Shown here: positions 23,001-23,709 of the stretch, one piece after another
Numbering within the stretch: the stretch's first letter is position 1
Layout of the letters: every line of letters starts with the position of its first letter
Source of the DNA: DATLGB01 sp038318085
GTDB taxonomy: Bacteria; Actinomycetota; Thermoleophilia; Solirubrobacterales; Solirubrobacteraceae
Direction of reading: 5' to 3'
Assembly: GCA_038318085.1 (NCBI GenBank)
Contig: JBBQBV010000048.1
Location: 1-23,709, forward strand
Length of the DNA: 23,709 nt
Translations under genes and position numbers: made by a program
The notes under the pieces: generated by a model
What the model was told of the DNA's origin: nothing
The model's database searches: none
The model's input: only the letters and a program-made list of their open reading frames with translations

Positions 23001-23316
23001 GCTGTCTGAGCCCGCGACGGTCAGGCTGACGTTCGCCCGGCGGCGCCCTGGGCGGCGGGTGGGGCACCACTGTCGCGCCGCGACGCGGCGCCTGCGGGGC
23101 CGGCCGCGTTGCGTGCGTCTGGTCATTGCGCATCCGGTTGTGCGCATCAAGGGTGTACGGGCTGGTGCGAACCGGGTGCGTTTCCAGGGCCGCCTGTCAC
23201 GCCGTCGGGCGCTGCGCCCGGGGAGCTTCCGTCTGACGGTGACCGCGACCGACGCGGCCGGCAACCGCTCGCGGGCGCGACGGACGCGCCTCGTCGTGTT
23301 GCGCCGGCCACGCTGA
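20014..23316 (+). CDS. Secreted double-propeller protein (delta-60 repeats, DUF11, Kelch repeats)
   Basis: A 1100-residue exported protein. Residues 1-29 are a Sec signal peptide (MVRTRVCRWR, hydrophobic core, AQA cleavage site). Residues about 33-443 hold seven delta-60 repeats, each LDxxFGxGG ... PDGKLVAAG ... ALARYNxDG. Residues about 447-569 form a DUF11-type beta domain (VGVSIAADPEPVAVGGHLTYTV, NNGPQDAKGVSLTDTLP). Residues about 572-935 hold seven Kelch/galactose-oxidase-like repeats (HTATLLPSGKVLVVGG, ELYDPATxxW). A Gly/Pro/Ala linker leads to a basic C-terminal module (about 957-1100; LSEPATVRLTFARRRPGRRVG, CRAATRR, FRLTVTATDAAGNRS) that I recall from many secreted Solirubrobacterales proteins. 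ATG 20014 is preceded by GGGAGGA; a GTG at 19966 in frame would hide the signal peptide. No catalytic residues or sortase motif are seen; binding or adhesion is inferred. Confidence 0.9.
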   Translation: MVRTRVCRWRLSALLAAVAVAVTAAPAQAAPGDPDPSFGAGGLVNSPAGAARDLVIQPDGKLVAGGDSDPNLFSAFRLARYDATGALDGGFGDGGVATTPHLAFGPAALLERGNALAIQPADGKLVQAGEAFRQDPVTGSTLASPDYALARYTASGTLDATFGSGGAVVTDFASSDDGARAVAVQADGKIVAAGYSVVSTSPATQLNFSLARYNGDGTLDASFGTGGRVTTAVPGNSRSTVQAIAIDAGGRIAVVGDTSQNTLALARYLPDGRPDSSFGTGGIVTTALPGVSLAAHALVIQGGSLVVAGEYRDDATGGAFLLARYTTAGALDPAFGNGGIVVTHLVGGNDVANDVAAAPGGQLVAAGAAGGYFSNDFGLARYNADGSLDPAFGDGGIVVDDLGGGAAASAVQVESDGKPVAAGFLSDRDGNDLFALTRYKAAAAAGDVADVGVSIAADPEPVAVGGHLTYTVSVANNGPQDAKGVSLTDTLPATGFDFDAVRTDQGFCDQDSGVVRCKLRSLLPGRAATVVIEGTPSLAETLVNAAAAKTATSDPVGADDTATSSSTVVPGVGTWLQAAPFSDGAARARQTAAVLASGQVLAVGGLTDNFQPLQSGQLYAGGQWAPTRPMAAARRAHTETLLVGDAAQCGANCGKVLVTGGIGADGGLLSSAELYDPVTGAWTPTDDMVGARSDHNAVLLSNGKVLVTGGVGDDFDENALTTAELYDPATGHWSGVAPMTVGRQLHTATLLPSGKVLVVGGYRGTAFDFAPSGALATPELYDPATNSWSTAGGDNIVRIGQTATLLKDGTVLIAGGKPSTCSCPASESDIYDPVAGTWTLAHLLARARTEHTATLLADGSVLVAGGFNSNGDPRRSAERYDPATRDWSPAGAMGTARGGHVASLLPDGSVLVAGGSTVTFAPRPLASAERYVPPGPAPAASAAAGGGGPGPAHGAARDIVRPVIRGLRVLPARFARGPRLPRLARAAKAGATIRFSLSEPATVRLTFARRRPGRRVGHHCRAATRRLRGRPRCVRLVIAHPVVRIKGVRAGANRVRFQGRLSRRRALRPGSFRLTVTATDAAGNRSRARRTRLVVLRRPR
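20110..21345 (+). repeat. Seven tandem delta-60 repeats (within CDS)
   Basis: Seven copies of about 55-68 codons, starting near DPDPSFG, LDGGFG, LDATFG, LDASFG, PDSSFG, LDPAFGNG and LDPAFGDG. The count of seven fits closure of a single seven-bladed propeller. Confidence 0.85.
21727..22820 (+). repeat. Seven tandem Kelch-like repeats (within CDS)
   Basis: Seven copies of about 47-55 codons, each with a G-x-W start, an H-T-A-x-L-L helix/strand, G-K/S-V-L-V-x-G-G and A-E-L/R-Y-D-P. They should form a second seven-bladed propeller in the same chain. The fifth repeat has a CSCP insertion. Confidence 0.85.
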
Positions 23317-23332
23317 GCCGGGAGCCAGACCC

Positions 23333-23500
23333 CTACCGGATGTGCAGGTTGATCCCCAGGAGCACGAGTGGCCAGAGCGCCACGGCGAGCACCGCCGACA
23401 GGATGGGCTTGAGCTTGTCGGCGTGGGCGAAGTAGTGATGCGACGAGGCGACCACCACGCCGATGACCAGGTAGATGAGACCGCCGAGTCCGATTCTCAT
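23333..23500 (-). CDS. Small two-helix membrane protein
   Basis: A 55-residue protein: MRIGLGGLIYLVIGVVVASS (helix 1), HHYFAHADKLKP (polar loop), ILSAVLAVALWPLVLLGINLHIR (helix 2). I have the impression that near-identical small proteins occur across actinobacteria as unnamed hypotheticals. ATG 23500 has GGGGAGA 7-8 bases upstream (complement of 23507-23513), and the stop is 16 bases from that of the convergent propeller gene. A CTATCG motif just upstream of the ribosome-binding site may be part of a -10 box. Function unknown. Confidence 0.75.
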   Translation of the reverse strand: MRIGLGGLIYLVIGVVVASSHHYFAHADKLKPILSAVLAVALWPLVLLGINLHIR

Positions 23501-23551
23501 GGTGGCATTCTCCCCGATAGCCCTTGGATGCTGGTCAGCCTACATCCTCAC

Positions 23552-23709
23552 TCACGGCCGAGCGCCGGAGTCGAGGTCTGCTACGGTGCGTCGTAGATCT
23601 CTGGGATCGCGCCGGGCGATCGTCATGCCTTCGCGCAAGCGGCCGAATCCAGCTCCTCCCCGCTCCACGAGTCGGAATCCGAGGTTCGAGGTGATGGACG
23701 AGATCTGGG
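23552..23709 (-). CDS. Possible C-terminal end of a gene truncated by the window edge
   Basis: A minus-strand frame is open from the window edge to TGA at 23552-23554, about 51 residues. It includes SSITSNLGFRLVERGGAGFG and RLREGMTIARRDPRDLRRTVADL. The LGFRLVE segment is like the last strand of GNAT acetyltransferases, but the match is too short to call. A plus-strand frame starting near 23587 is also open to the edge and is the main alternative. Confidence 0.35.
   Translation of the reverse strand, partial: QISSITSNLGFRLVERGGAGFGRLREGMTIARRDPRDLRRTVADLDSGARP

Noticed and set aside
23587..23709. Plus-strand partial gene starting near the window end
   Set aside because: Open to the edge but arginine/proline/serine-rich; the minus-strand alternative looks more protein-like. 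Not decisive, because only about 40 codons are visible.
1..23709. CRISPR arrays, tRNA, rRNA or a replication origin
   Set aside because: Reading through both strands I saw no regularly spaced direct repeats, cloverleaf-like segments, rRNA-like text or clusters of DnaA boxes.

Overview
The window is 23.7 kb of very GC-rich DNA (strong G/C bias at third codon positions, frequent GTG starts). The gene set suggests a high-GC actinobacterium, most likely of the Thermoleophilia/Solirubrobacterales group. The clues are an eukaryote-like IleRS, MscL with a C-terminal zinc ribbon, PolX with a PHP domain, a STAND-LuxR regulator, and a secreted propeller protein ending in a module I associate with that group. 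The lineage is an inference from memory, not a computed placement.

Region 1 (1-3310) is accessory DNA. It opens exactly at the left inverted repeat of an ISL3-type insertion sequence (1-1548), so the window edge coincides with an IS end. After it come a truncated DUF4279 gene, a RelE/ParE-type toxin-antitoxin operon whose toxin has lost one base, a fragment of an uncharacterised 'DDWVH' gene, a C-tract/G-quadruplex motif, and a second, more decayed copy of the same toxin-antitoxin operon. Both copies keep a near-identical promoter-to-start block.

Region 2 (3396-14800) is compact, core-like DNA. The + strand ileS converges on a - strand trio: a GT2 polyprenol-phosphate mannosyltransferase-like gene, a SpoIIM-like membrane protein and trxA. 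The glycosyltransferase is divergent from polX across only 20 bp. polX is followed by a PilZ gene and a perfect hairpin. Convergent to that is an otsB - membrane protein - GT4 glycosyltransferase operon. otsB is divergent, again across 20 bp, from two tandem half-size TauE/SafE genes. These overlap the 3' end of mscL, which is divergent from ppa. Both 20-bp gaps contain a near-symmetric -10 box readable on both strands.

Region 3 (14793-16923) holds an NADPH-dependent FMN reductase-like gene coupled to ppa, converging on and overlapping a lipoprotein sulfatase with an unusual C-terminal extension.

Region 4 (17108-23709) has a 933-residue STAND ATPase with a LuxR-type DNA-binding domain. It lies directly upstream of a 1100-residue secreted protein made of two seven-repeat propellers (delta-60 and Kelch) joined by a DUF11 domain. 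Between the two genes is a good sigma70-like promoter. A perfect GTGCCG-AAA-CGGCAC palindrome sits just upstream of its -35 box, where LuxR-family activators usually bind. This regulator/operator/propeller unit is the best candidate for an undescribed system here. A two-helix small membrane protein and a possible truncated gene end the window.
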